Assembly (NCBI GenBank): GCA_046349155.1
Contig: JAXMCW010000003.1
Location: 496,001 to 560,000, forward strand
Direction of reading: 5' to 3'
Length of the DNA stretch: 64,000 nucleotides
Source: Alsobacter sp046349155
GTDB lineage: Bacteria; Pseudomonadota; Alphaproteobacteria; Rhizobiales; Beijerinckiaceae
Numbering within the stretch: the first letter of the stretch is position 1; each line of letters begins with the position of its first letter. The notes beneath the pieces are model-generated. The model saw only the letters and a program-made list of their open reading frames with translations. It was not told the DNA's origin and did no database searches. Made by a program: the position numbers and the translations under genes. Positions 52,827-63,443 of the stretch are shown piece by piece.

Positions 52827-54041
52827 ATGACCGCCGTCGCCAAGGCCAAGGACAAGCCTGCCCCCGCCGCCTTCCAGTGGGACGACCCCTTCCTGCTGGA
52901 GGAGCAACTCACCGAGGACGAGCGCCTCATCCGCGACACGGCCCGCGCCTATGCGCAGGAGAAGCTGCTGCCGCGGGTGATCGAGGCCTATGCCGAGGAG
53001 AAGACCGACCGCTCCGTCTTCTCCGAGATGGGCGAGCTCGGCCTGCTCGGCGTCACGCTTCCCGAGGAGTATGGCTGCGCCGGCGCCGGCTACGTCTCCT
53101 ACGGCCTCGTGGCCCGGGAGGTCGAGCGCGTCGACTCCGGCTACCGCTCGATGATGTCGGTGCAGTCCTCGCTGGTCATGTATCCCATCTACGCCTATGG
53201 CGACGAGACCCAGCGGAAGAAGTACCTGCCCAGGCTCGCCTCGGGAGAATGGGTCGGCTGCTTCGGACTCACGGAGCCGGACGCCGGCTCCGACCCCGCG
53301 GGCATGAAGACGCGCGCCGAGCCGGTGGCCGACGGCTACCGCCTCACGGGCTCCAAGATGTGGATCTCCAACTCGCCCATCGCCGACGTCTTCGTCGTCT
53401 GGGCGAAATCCGCCGCGCATGACAACCAGATCCGCGGCTTCGTGCTCGAGAAGGGCATGAAGGGCCTCACGGCTCCCAAGATCGGCGGCAAGCTCAGCCT
53501 GCGCGCCTCCATCACCGGCGAGATCGTCCTGGACGGCGTCGTCGTGCCGGAAGAGAACCTGCTGCCCAACGTCTCCGGCCTGAAGGGCCCGTTCGGCTGC
53601 CTCAACCGCGCCCGCTACGGCATTTCCTGGGGCGTGCTCGGCGCGGCCGAGGATTGCTGGCACCGCGCCCGGCAATACACGCTCGACCGCAAGCAGTTCG
53701 GCCGGCCGCTCGCCGCCACGCAGCTCGTCCAGAAGAAGCTCGCGGACATGCAGACGGAGATCACGCTCGGCCTGCAGGCCTCGCTGCGCGTCGGCCGCCT
53801 GTTCGACGAGGGCAAGGTGGCGCCGGAGATGATCTCGCTGGTCAAGCGCAACAATTGCGGCAAGGCGCTGGACATCGCCCGCGTCGCCCGCGACATGCAC
53901 GGGGGCAACGGCATCCAGCAGGAATACATGGTGATGCGCCACGCCGCGAACCTCGAGACGGTGAACACCTACGAGGGGACGCATGACGTCCACGCCCTGA
54001 TCCTGGGACGGGCGCAGACCGGGCTGCAGGCGTTTTTCTGA
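52827..54041 (+). CDS. gcdH: glutaryl-CoA dehydrogenase
   Basis: A 404-residue flavoprotein converting glutaryl-CoA to crotonyl-CoA and CO2. The start has GAGGGA upstream. FQWDDPFLLEEQLTEDE, MMSVQSSLVMYPIYAYG, CFGLTEPDAGSDP, RARYGISWGVLGAAEDCWH and the catalytic Glu in NTYEGTHDVHALILGRAQTG are all typical of GcdH. It is the key evidence that the operon ends in glutaryl-CoA. Confidence 0.94.
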   Translation: MTAVAKAKDKPAPAAFQWDDPFLLEEQLTEDERLIRDTARAYAQEKLLPRVIEAYAEEKTDRSVFSEMGELGLLGVTLPEEYGCAGAGYVSYGLVAREVERVDSGYRSMMSVQSSLVMYPIYAYGDETQRKKYLPRLASGEWVGCFGLTEPDAGSDPAGMKTRAEPVADGYRLTGSKMWISNSPIADVFVVWAKSAAHDNQIRGFVLEKGMKGLTAPKIGGKLSLRASITGEIVLDGVVVPEENLLPNVSGLKGPFGCLNRARYGISWGVLGAAEDCWHRARQYTLDRKQFGRPLAATQLVQKKLADMQTEITLGLQASLRVGRLFDEGKVAPEMISLVKRNNCGKALDIARVARDMHGGNGIQQEYMVMRHAANLETVNTYEGTHDVHALILGRAQTGLQAFF

Positions 54042-54244
54042 CAGTCGGGGACCGACGAGGTCCCCGGCCATCCGCGTCCCTGGCCGGTGACGACGGCATT
54101 CCGGTCGCAGATCCGCAGGTTGAAAGAACGCCCGATGTCGCCGGACGAGACACTCAGCCGGGCAGCCCGTCCCTCCCCTGAAGGGCAATGCGGGTCGCGC
54201 AGGGCGCAGGACGGGTGGGAACCTCGCCGCCGGAAGGATGATCC

Positions 54245-55426
54245 ATGACGACGTCTCCCCTCCACGGCCTGCGCGTGCTCGAACTCGCCAGGATCCTCGC
54301 CGGGCCCTGGGTCGGCCAGACGCTCGCCGATCTCGGCGCCGACGTGGTGAAGGTGGAGCGGCCGGGCGGCGGGGACGATACGCGGACCTGGGGCCCTCCC
54401 TTCGTGCAGGGGGCGGACGGGGAGCCCCTCTCGGCCGCCTATTTCCACGCCTGCAACCGGGGCAAGCGCTCCATCGCCGTGGATTTCGAGACGCCGGAAG
54501 GCCAGGCCATCGTGCGGCGGCTCGCTCTGCATGCCGACGTGGTGGTCGAGAACTTCAAGGTGGGCGGGCTGAAGAAATACGGGCTGGACCACGAAAGCCT
54601 GCGCAGCCTCAACCCGCGGCTCGTCACCTGCTCCATCACCGGATTCGGCCAGGACGGGCCCTATGCCGAGCGCGCCGGCTACGACTTCATGATCCAGGCG
54701 ATGGGCGGGATCATGTCGGTGACCGGCGAGCGCGGCGGCGAGCCGCAGAAGGTCGGCATCGCCGTCTCCGACATCGTCACCGGCGTCTATGGCGTCGTCG
54801 GCATCCTCGCCGCCTTGCGCCGACGGGACGAGACCGGCGAGGGCAGCCACGTCGACATGTCGCTGCTCGACACGACGGTCTCGATCCTCGCCAACCAGGC
54901 GATGAACTTCTTCATCGGCGGCCGCGCGCCGACCCGCATGGGCAACGCGCATCCCAACCTCGTGCCCTACCAGGTGTTTCCGGTGGCGGACGGCCACCTC
55001 GTGATCGCCACCGGCAATGACGGACAGTTCCGCAAGCTTTGCGCGCTGCTGGACCTGCCGGCGCTGGCGGAGGCGCCCGACTACGGCACCATGGCGCTGC
55101 GCATCGCCAACCGCGACCGCCTGTGCGCGACGATCGCGGAGCGGACGCAGGCGTGGCGGCGGGACGACTTGCTCGCGGCCCTGGAAGCCAAGGGCATTCC
55201 CGCGGGCCCGATCAACAGCGTGGCCGACGTCTTCGCCGACCCGCAGGTCGCCTGGCGCGGCATGAAGGTGGAGCTCGACGCCCCGCACGTCGCCGGGGGC
55301 ACGCTGCCCAATGTCCGCTCGCCCCTCATGCTCGACGGCGAGCCGCAGGTTTCCCGCCGGCCTCCACCCCGCGTCGGGGAGCACTCCGCCGAGGTCCTGT
55401 CCGATCCGGCCTGGGGCGGGACGTGA
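54245..55426 (+). CDS. CaiB/BaiF family CoA-transferase, probable succinyl-CoA:glutarate CoA-transferase
   Basis: A 393-residue class III CoA-transferase. PLHGLRVLELARILAGPW starts the fold; CNRGKRSIAVDFETPEG, ITGFGQDGPYAERAGYDFMIQAMGG and the probable catalytic Asp176 (SDIVTGVYG) follow. GGAAGGA precedes ATG. Directly after gcdH, the natural role is activation of glutarate to glutaryl-CoA, as in GcdG/SUGCT. Free glutarate as its substrate implies an upstream route that makes glutarate. Confidence 0.87.
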   Translation: MTTSPLHGLRVLELARILAGPWVGQTLADLGADVVKVERPGGGDDTRTWGPPFVQGADGEPLSAAYFHACNRGKRSIAVDFETPEGQAIVRRLALHADVVVENFKVGGLKKYGLDHESLRSLNPRLVTCSITGFGQDGPYAERAGYDFMIQAMGGIMSVTGERGGEPQKVGIAVSDIVTGVYGVVGILAALRRRDETGEGSHVDMSLLDTTVSILANQAMNFFIGGRAPTRMGNAHPNLVPYQVFPVADGHLVIATGNDGQFRKLCALLDLPALAEAPDYGTMALRIANRDRLCATIAERTQAWRRDDLLAALEAKGIPAGPINSVADVFADPQVAWRGMKVELDAPHVAGGTLPNVRSPLMLDGEPQVSRRPPPRVGEHSAEVLSDPAWGGT

Positions 55427-55556
55427 CACGCGCCGAGACCGGGACGGGGATCCGCTCCCGTGGATCACTGTCCCCTCCGCGCCTTCCACGCCGCGGCCGG
55501 GGATGACATCCTCGACGACTTTTCGCCTCCCCTCCGCAGGATCCAGGAACCCCGCC

Positions 55557-57230
55557 ATGACCGAACCCACGCCCCGCACCGGCGGGCAGCTCATCGTCGA
55601 TTGCCTGGCGGCGCAGGGCGTCGAGCACGTCTTCTGCGTGCCCGGCGAGAGCTACCTCGCCGTGCTCGACGCGCTGCACGACGCCTCGATCGGCGTGACG
55701 GTCTGCCGGCAGGAGGCGGGCGCGACCTTCATGGCCGACGCCACGGCGCGGCTCACGGGCCGGCCCGGCATCGCCATGGTGACGCGCGGGCCGGGGGCGA
55801 CCAATGCGGCGCACGGCATCCACGTGGCGGAGCACGATTCCGTACCGCTGATCCTCTTCGTCGGCCATGTCGAACGCGGAGTGCGCGGGCGCGGCGCCTG
55901 GCAGGAGCTCGACTACCGCGCCGTGTTCGGCTCCATGGCGAAGTGGGTCGTGGAGATCGACGAGGCCTCGCGCATCCCCGAGCTCGTCTCGCGCGCCTTC
56001 CATGTCGCGATGCAGGGCCGGCCGGGACCGGTCGTGATCGCCCTGCCGGAGGACATGCTGCTGGAGAGCGCCGCGGTCGCGGCCGGCCCGCGCGTCGATC
56101 CGGTGGAGACCTGGCCCGGCCTCACCCAGATGGCCGAGCTGCAGAAGAGGCTCTGGGCGGCCGAGCGGCCCATGCTCGTGCTGGGGGGCTCGGGCTGGTC
56201 GGAGACGGCGTGCGCCCGCGTGCGCCGCTTCGCCGAGCGCTTCGACCTGCCGGTGGCGACCTCCTTCCGCCGCGCCATGCTCTTTCCCGGCGACCATCCG
56301 AACTATGCCGGCGAGATCGGGCTCGGCCCCAACCCGAGGCTCAAGGCCCGGCTGGAGGCGGCCGACCTCGTGATCGTGGCGGGCGGCCGGATGTCGGAGG
56401 TGCCCTCGCAGGCCTATGCCTTGTTCGACATCCCGACCCCGCGCCAGACGCTCGTCCACGTCCATGCGGATGCGCAGGAGCTCGGACGGGTTTACCACCC
56501 GGCGCTCGGCATCAACGCGACGCCCGGCGCCTTCGCCGCCGCGCTGGAGACGGTGCAGCCGCCGGTCGAGATCGGCTGGAGCGCACAGACGCGTCAAGCC
56601 CGCGAGGATTACCTCGCCTGGACCGAGCAGCCGGCGCAGATCCCGGGCCGCTTCCAGTACGGCGAGGCGATGGCCTGGCTGCGCAACCGCCTGCCGGAAG
56701 ACGCCATCGTCACCAACGGCGCGGGAAATTATGCGATCTGGGTGGGGCGCTACATGCGCTTTCGCCGCTTCGCCACGCAGCTCGCCCCCGTGTCCGGCTC
56801 CATGGGCTACGGCCTGCCGGCCGCAGTGGGGGCCAAGAGGCAGTACCCGGAGCGCATGGTCGTGTGCTTCGCCGGGGACGGCTGTTTCCTGATGAACGGA
56901 CAGGAATTCGCGACTGCCGTGCAATACGACCTGCCGATCATCGTGGTGGTCGTCGACAACGGCATGTACGGCACGATCCGCATGCACCAGGAGCGCGAAT
57001 ATCCCGGACGCGTCTCGGCCACCAAGCTGAGAAACCCGGATTTCGCGGCCTATGCCACGGCCTTCGGCGGGTACGGCGAACGCGTGGACACGACCGAGGC
57101 GTTCGCCCCGGCCTTCGAGCGCGCGGTCGCGTCCGGCAAGCCCGCCATCCTCCACGTCCTGATCGACCCCGAGGCGATCACGCCCGCGACCACGCTGACC
57201 AAGATCCGCGAGGCGGCGGCGAAGGCGTAG
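55557..57230 (+). CDS. thiamine-diphosphate-dependent enzyme (acetolactate synthase-like), possible 2-oxo acid decarboxylase
   Basis: A 557-residue TPP enzyme with the three usual domains. The N-terminal one has VFCVPGESYLAVLDAL and the activating Glu in CRQEAGATFMADA. The central domain has WSAAERPMLVLGGSG-like sequence. The C-terminal domain holds the TPP motif GDGCFLMNGQEFATAVQYDL ending VVDNGMYG. It resembles catalytic subunits of acetolactate synthase but there is no regulatory-subunit gene and the neighbours are catabolic. A decarboxylase of 2-oxoadipate, yielding glutarate semialdehyde, would fit the operon; this is inference. Confidence 0.8.
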   Translation: MTEPTPRTGGQLIVDCLAAQGVEHVFCVPGESYLAVLDALHDASIGVTVCRQEAGATFMADATARLTGRPGIAMVTRGPGATNAAHGIHVAEHDSVPLILFVGHVERGVRGRGAWQELDYRAVFGSMAKWVVEIDEASRIPELVSRAFHVAMQGRPGPVVIALPEDMLLESAAVAAGPRVDPVETWPGLTQMAELQKRLWAAERPMLVLGGSGWSETACARVRRFAERFDLPVATSFRRAMLFPGDHPNYAGEIGLGPNPRLKARLEAADLVIVAGGRMSEVPSQAYALFDIPTPRQTLVHVHADAQELGRVYHPALGINATPGAFAAALETVQPPVEIGWSAQTRQAREDYLAWTEQPAQIPGRFQYGEAMAWLRNRLPEDAIVTNGAGNYAIWVGRYMRFRRFATQLAPVSGSMGYGLPAAVGAKRQYPERMVVCFAGDGCFLMNGQEFATAVQYDLPIIVVVVDNGMYGTIRMHQEREYPGRVSATKLRNPDFAAYATAFGGYGERVDTTEAFAPAFERAVASGKPAILHVLIDPEAITPATTLTKIREAAAKA

Positions 57231-57322
57231 CCCGGTCGTTGCGCGGAGCGCGGCGACGACGCCGCCAGCCGGGGACCGCCGGACGGCGTCGCATCGCGCG
57301 CCGTGACGGCGGTGCGCCGTGC

Positions 57323-58258
57323 TCACGCCCTCCGGGCGAGCGGAAGGGACGGGCTCTCGGTGTCCGGAAGGAACAGGGCGCGTGCCGCCTTCACCTCGCG
57401 CACGAGGAAGTCGACCGTGGCGCGCACGCGCGCCACGTCCTTCAGCTCGGCATGGACGATCAGCCAGAAGGTGCGCGTGAGCTCGACGACGCCGGGCAGA
57501 ACGGGCAGCAGGTCCGTCCGACGGGCCGCCATGAAATGAGGCAGCACGCCGATGCCCGCGCCGGCCAGCACCGCCTCGCGCTGCGCCACGAGGCTGGACG
57601 ATTGCAGCTTGGGACGCAGGCCCTTGGCGATCTCGTCGAAATAGTCGAGCTCCGGCATGAAGATGAGATCGTCGATATAGCCCACCATCGCATGGCGGTG
57701 CAGGTCGTCCGGGGAGGTGATGGGCTCGTTCGCGGCGAGGTAGGCCGGGCTCGCATAGAGACCGAGGCGGTAGTCCGTCAGCTTTCGCGCGACGATCTTG
57801 CCCTCCTTGGGCGGCGCGAGGCCGATCGCGATGTCCGCCTCGCGCTTGGAGAGCGAGAGCAGGCGCGGCATGACGACGAGCTGGATCTCCAGCTCCGGGT
57901 AGCGCTCGACAAGCCCGGTCAGCCGGGGCGAGAGGAAGGTCGTGCCGAAGCCATCCGGCGCGCCGACGCGCACCGTTCCGGACAAAGCCAGGTCGGCCCC
58001 GCCGATATCGCTCGAGGCGGCGAGCGCGGCGCTCTCGATCGTCTCGGCCGCAGCCACCAGCCGCTCGCCGTGGGGTGTGAGGGTGTAGCCCTGCGGCCGC
58101 CGCTCGAAGAGCGTGGCCTTCAGCGCCTCCTCCAGCGACGTGATGCGACGGCTTACGGTGGCGTGGTCGGCGCCGAGCCGCCGCGCGGCCACGGTCAGGC
58201 GACCGGCGCGCGCCACAGCGAGGAAAAACCGCAGGTCGTCCCAGTCGAAGCGGCTCAC
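57323..58258 (-). CDS. LysR-family transcriptional regulator
   Basis: A 311-residue regulator with GTG start (VSRFDWDDLR) and GGGAG 7 nt upstream. The N-terminal helix-turn-helix FFLAVARAGRLTVAARRLGADHATVSRRI is followed by a substrate domain with GTVRVGAPDGFGTTFL. Divergent from the acyl-CoA dehydrogenase/mmsB pair (140 bp apart), which it probably controls. Confidence 0.88.
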   Translation of the reverse strand: MSRFDWDDLRFFLAVARAGRLTVAARRLGADHATVSRRITSLEEALKATLFERRPQGYTLTPHGERLVAAAETIESAALAASSDIGGADLALSGTVRVGAPDGFGTTFLSPRLTGLVERYPELEIQLVVMPRLLSLSKREADIAIGLAPPKEGKIVARKLTDYRLGLYASPAYLAANEPITSPDDLHRHAMVGYIDDLIFMPELDYFDEIAKGLRPKLQSSSLVAQREAVLAGAGIGVLPHFMAARRTDLLPVLPGVVELTRTFWLIVHAELKDVARVRATVDFLVREVKAARALFLPDTESPSLPLARRA

Positions 58259-58398
58259 GACAATCTCCCGGTCGATATGCGCCTTGTCGCACCGGACACC
58301 GTCGAAAAGTCCCATGGCCGTGCGCAGATGGCAATGATACTCCTGTCCGAGACGGGTAGGCGACAAGTGGCCCCCGACATGCTCAACCGGCATCGCGC

Positions 58399-59559
58399 AT
58401 GACAGCCTTCGACCTCGGGGAAGACCAGATCGCCATCCGCGACATGGCGCGCGCCTTCGCGCAGGAGAAGCTTGCGCCCCAGGCGGTGGAATGGGACCAG
58501 CGCAAGCACTTCCCGGTGGACGCGCTGCGCGAGGCCGCGGCGCTCGGCATGGGCGGCATCTATGTCCGCGAGGATGTCGGCGGGTCGGGCCTCGGGAGGC
58601 TCGACGCGGCGGTGATCTTCGAGGCCCTGGCGACGGGTTGCCCCACGATCTCCGCCTTCCTGTCGATCCACAACATGGCCGCCTGGATGATCGACGGCTT
58701 CGGATCGCAGGAGCAGCGCCAGCGCTTCCTGCCTGGCCTCACGAGCATGGCGGCGATCGCGAGCTACTGCCTGACGGAGCCCGGCGCAGGGTCGGACGCC
58801 GCGGCCCTGCGCACACGGGCGCGGCTGGAGGGCGACCATTACGTGCTCGACGGCGTCAAGCAGTTCATCTCCGGAGCGGGCGTCTCGGACGTCTACGTGA
58901 CGATGGTGCGCACCGGCGGGGAGGGAGCCGGCGGGGTGTCGACGCTCGTGGTCGAGAAGGACACGCCCGGCCTGTCCTTCGGCGCCGAGGAGCGGAAGAT
59001 GGGCTGGAACGCCCAGCCGACCCGGCAGGTGATCTTCGAGCGCGCGCGGGTGCCCGTGGCCAACCGCCTCGGCCCGGAGGGGATCGGCTTCCGGATCGCC
59101 ATGGCCGGGCTGGACGGCGGACGCCTCAACATCGCGGCCTGCTCGCTGGGCGGGGCGCAGGCTGCGCTCGACAAGGCGCTCGCCTATGCCGGCGAACGCA
59201 AGGCCTTCGGCCGCAACCTCAGCGACTTCCAGGCGCTGCAGTTTCGCCTGGCGGACATGGCGACCGAGCTGGAGGCCGCCCGCACCTTCCTCTGGCGCGC
59301 CGCCTGCGCGCTCGACGCGAAGACGCCCGATGCGACGAAGCTCTGCGCCATGGCCAAGCGCTTCTGCACGGATGCCGGCTTCGAGGTCGCCAACCAGGCG
59401 CTGCAGTTGCACGGCGGCTACGGCTACCTCGCCGACTACGGGATCGAAAAGATCGTTCGCGACCTGCGGGTCCACCAGATCCTGGAAGGCACCAATGAGA
59501 TCATGCGGGTGATCATAGCCCGCGCGCTGATCGGGCGCGGACAGGGCAGCGGGCTCTGA
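58399..59559 (+). CDS. acyl-CoA dehydrogenase, isobutyryl-CoA dehydrogenase-like
   Basis: A 386-residue flavoenzyme. YCLTEPGAGSDAAALRTRA, FISGAGVSDVYVTMVRTG, AYAGERKAFGRNLSDFQALQF and LQLHGGYGYLADYGIEKIVRDLRVHQILEGTNEIMR (last Glu catalytic) match the ACAD8 group. With mmsB 32 bp downstream, oxidation of isobutyryl-CoA to methacrylyl-CoA in valine degradation is the best prediction. Confidence 0.9.
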   Translation: MTAFDLGEDQIAIRDMARAFAQEKLAPQAVEWDQRKHFPVDALREAAALGMGGIYVREDVGGSGLGRLDAAVIFEALATGCPTISAFLSIHNMAAWMIDGFGSQEQRQRFLPGLTSMAAIASYCLTEPGAGSDAAALRTRARLEGDHYVLDGVKQFISGAGVSDVYVTMVRTGGEGAGGVSTLVVEKDTPGLSFGAEERKMGWNAQPTRQVIFERARVPVANRLGPEGIGFRIAMAGLDGGRLNIAACSLGGAQAALDKALAYAGERKAFGRNLSDFQALQFRLADMATELEAARTFLWRAACALDAKTPDATKLCAMAKRFCTDAGFEVANQALQLHGGYGYLADYGIEKIVRDLRVHQILEGTNEIMRVIIARALIGRGQGSGL

Positions 59560-59591
59560 CCGCCCGACGGCGTCACAGGGGAGAGAGCGTC

Positions 59592-60473
59592 ATGAGCACC
59601 ATCGGCTTCATCGGCCTCGGCAACATGGGCGGCCCCATGGCCGCGAACCTGGTCAAGGCCGGGCACAAGGTGCTGGGCTACGACCTCGTCGCCGAGAACG
59701 TCGCCGCCGCGGTGGCGGCGGGCGTGGGGTCCTGCCCGTCGGCGCGGTCCGCGGCCGAGGGCGCCGACATCCTCGTCACCATGCTGCCCGCCGGCCGGCA
59801 CGTGCTGGGCGTGTGGGAGGACGTGCTCGGCGTCGCCAGGCCGGGAGCCCTGCTCATCGACAGCTCGACCATCGACGTGGAGAGCGCCCGCAAGGCCCAC
59901 GCGCTCGCCGCCGCCAAGGGGCTGGCCTCGCTCGACGCCCCCGTCTCGGGCGGCGTCGGCGGCGCGAAGGCGGGCACGCTCACCTTCATGTGCGGCGGAT
60001 CGGACGCGGCCTTCGCCACGGGCAAGCCCGCGCTCGAGGCCATGGGCAAGAAGATCGTGCATTGCGGCGAGGCCGGCGCGGGCCAGGCGGCCAAGATCTG
60101 CAACAACATGATCCTCGGCATCTCGATGATCGGGGTCTGCGAGGCCTTCGTCCTCGCCGAAAAACTCGGCCTCTCGCACCAGGCCCTGTTCGACGTGGCC
60201 TCCACCTCCTCAGGGCAATGCTGGTCGCTCACCTCCTACTGCCCGGTGCCCGGGCCGGTGCCGGCGAGCCCGGCCAATAACGGCTACGCGCCGGGCTTCG
60301 CGGCGGCGCTGATGCTCAAGGACCTGCGGCTCTCCCAGGCGGCGGCGGAAGCCGCCGGCGCCCATACGGCGCTGGGCCGGCACGCGGCGGAGCTCTACGA
60401 GGCCTTCGCCGAAGCCGGCTTCGGCGGCAAGGACTTCTCCGGCATCATCGAGGCGATCCGCCGGGCGGGCTGA
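59592..60473 (+). CDS. mmsB: 3-hydroxyisobutyrate dehydrogenase
   Basis: A 293-residue NAD-dependent enzyme converting 3-hydroxyisobutyrate to methylmalonate semialdehyde. The N-terminal GFIGLGNMGGPMAANLVKAGH is the dinucleotide site, LDAPVSGGVGGAKAGTLTFMCGG the substrate loop, and catalytic Lys lies in GQAAKICNNMILG. Cotranscribed with the acyl-CoA dehydrogenase. The hydratase and hydrolase steps between the two reactions are not encoded here. Confidence 0.94.
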   Translation: MSTIGFIGLGNMGGPMAANLVKAGHKVLGYDLVAENVAAAVAAGVGSCPSARSAAEGADILVTMLPAGRHVLGVWEDVLGVARPGALLIDSSTIDVESARKAHALAAAKGLASLDAPVSGGVGGAKAGTLTFMCGGSDAAFATGKPALEAMGKKIVHCGEAGAGQAAKICNNMILGISMIGVCEAFVLAEKLGLSHQALFDVASTSSGQCWSLTSYCPVPGPVPASPANNGYAPGFAAALMLKDLRLSQAAAEAAGAHTALGRHAAELYEAFAEAGFGGKDFSGIIEAIRRAG

Positions 60474-60583
60474 GAGCCGTCTTTCCGGTTGTCGGACGCC
60501 GCGCGACGGCGTTCAATCCCGCCGCGCCGATGTCGGTCGCCCCGGGAAGAGGGCGCGGGCGCCAGGGAAGCCAGGGAGCCGCC

Positions 60584-62077
<1,494 letters not shown>

Positions 62078-62197
62078 GGGCTTGCTGCGGCGCAAAAGCG
62101 GAATGGGTGTGGCGCAGGCCCTACAGCGGGAGCCGCTTGCCGCGTCTATGGTTTCGGGTTGTATGGGCGGGGACCGGATCCCCGCCGAAAGGCCCCG

Positions 62198-63421
62198 ATG
62201 ACGCCCCGCGCCCGCCCCGTCACCAACGTCGCCGTCGACGCAGCAGGTCTGCTGCGCCGGGTCGGGTTCCTGCTGCTGGTCGTCGCGGCGCCGCTCTTCG
62301 CCCTCGTGTCGCGACGCGGCGTGGTGATCGCCGTGCCCATGGGCATGACGCTGATGGTCATGGCCACGCTCGTCGAGACGGAGGGTCGCGAGCCGGCGCG
62401 CAAGGCCTGGCGCGCGCTCACGAGCCTGGCGGGCGGGCTCGCCGTCTTCCTGCTCTTCTGGGCGGCGCTGTCGCTCCTGTGGACGCCGTTCCCCGGCGAG
62501 GCGATGGAACGCGTCGCCAACCTCTCGGGCATCGGCCTGATGGGCCTGCTCGCCGCCGCCTCCGTGCCCGAGCGCATGCGCGCCTCCAACCTCTACCTGC
62601 TGCCCGTCGGCCTTGGCCTCGTGGCGCTCCTCGCCATCGGCGTCGGGCTGCGCGGCACCTTCTCGCCGCTGGCGCGGCTGCCCGACCTCGACCAGTCCCT
62701 GCTGGAGCGCGGCGTGCTGCTGCTCGTGCTGCTCGCGCCGGCGGCGGTGAGCTGGCTGATCTCGCGCGAGAGGCTCCTGTCCGCCTTCCTGCTGGTGGCC
62801 GCGGTCACCGCCGCCCTGGTGATCGGGCAGGCCTATGCGGCGCTCGTCGCGCTCGCCATCGGCGCGGCGATCTTCGCGCTCGCCACCATCGCGCCGGCCG
62901 CGGGCCGCCTGTTCTGCCTCGTCGTCATTCCGGGCCTCGTCCTGCTCGCCCCGGCGATCCCCTTCCTGATGCGGCCGGTGAGCAAGCTCGTGCTGGGCAT
63001 CACGCATCCCAAGGTCGAGACGATCCGCACCTGGGGCCGCGTGGTGACGGACGATCCCATCCGCCTCATCACCGGCCACGGCCTCGACACGGCGCTGCGC
63101 GCCCGCCTTGCCGGGCTTGTCCCCATCCAGGCCCCGAGCGGGCTCCTGTTCGAGGTCTGGTTCGAGCTCGGCTTCCTCGGCGCGATCGCGCTCGCCGTCC
63201 TGCTCGCGCGCGGCGTCCAGGGCAGCGCGCGGCTGCATCCCGGCGCGGCACCGGGGGCGCTGATGACGCTGACGGTGGGGTTTTCGCTCGCCGTGATGGG
63301 CCAGGGCGCGGCCCAGGCCTGGTGGCTCATGGGCCTGGCGGTCGCCGCGGTGGCGGTCGTGGCCGTCGACCAGGGCCAGTACCGCACGACGAGGCCGCGC
63401 AGCGGCGCCCTGCGGCGCTGA
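62198..63421 (+). CDS. O-antigen ligase/polymerase-like membrane protein (Wzy_C type)
   Basis: A 407-residue protein with about ten membrane helices, for example 22-36, 44-60, 78-96 and 105-120. The periplasmic part contains RTWGRVVTDDPIRLITGHGLDTALR, resembling the Wzy_C-family loop where a Gly-x-Gly/His motif follows a conserved Arg. A surface-polysaccharide ligase or polymerase role is likely but unproven; no other polysaccharide gene is nearby. Confidence 0.65.
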   Translation: MTPRARPVTNVAVDAAGLLRRVGFLLLVVAAPLFALVSRRGVVIAVPMGMTLMVMATLVETEGREPARKAWRALTSLAGGLAVFLLFWAALSLLWTPFPGEAMERVANLSGIGLMGLLAAASVPERMRASNLYLLPVGLGLVALLAIGVGLRGTFSPLARLPDLDQSLLERGVLLLVLLAPAAVSWLISRERLLSAFLLVAAVTAALVIGQAYAALVALAIGAAIFALATIAPAAGRLFCLVVIPGLVLLAPAIPFLMRPVSKLVLGITHPKVETIRTWGRVVTDDPIRLITGHGLDTALRARLAGLVPIQAPSGLLFEVWFELGFLGAIALAVLLARGVQGSARLHPGAAPGALMTLTVGFSLAVMGQGAAQAWWLMGLAVAAVAVVAVDQGQYRTTRPRSGALRR

Positions 63422-63443
63422 ACGCGCCTGCCGGCGGAACGGC

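Noticed and set aside
55557..57230. acetolactate synthase large subunit (ilvB/ilvI) of branched-chain amino-acid synthesis
   Set aside because: No small regulatory subunit or ilvC follows, and it sits after gcdH and a CoA-transferase gene; a biosynthetic role remains possible but is not the best reading.
55326..58334. 1002-codon open frame on the minus strand
   Set aside because: It runs antisense through the TPP enzyme and out of frame through the LysR gene; composition is that of a shadow frame.
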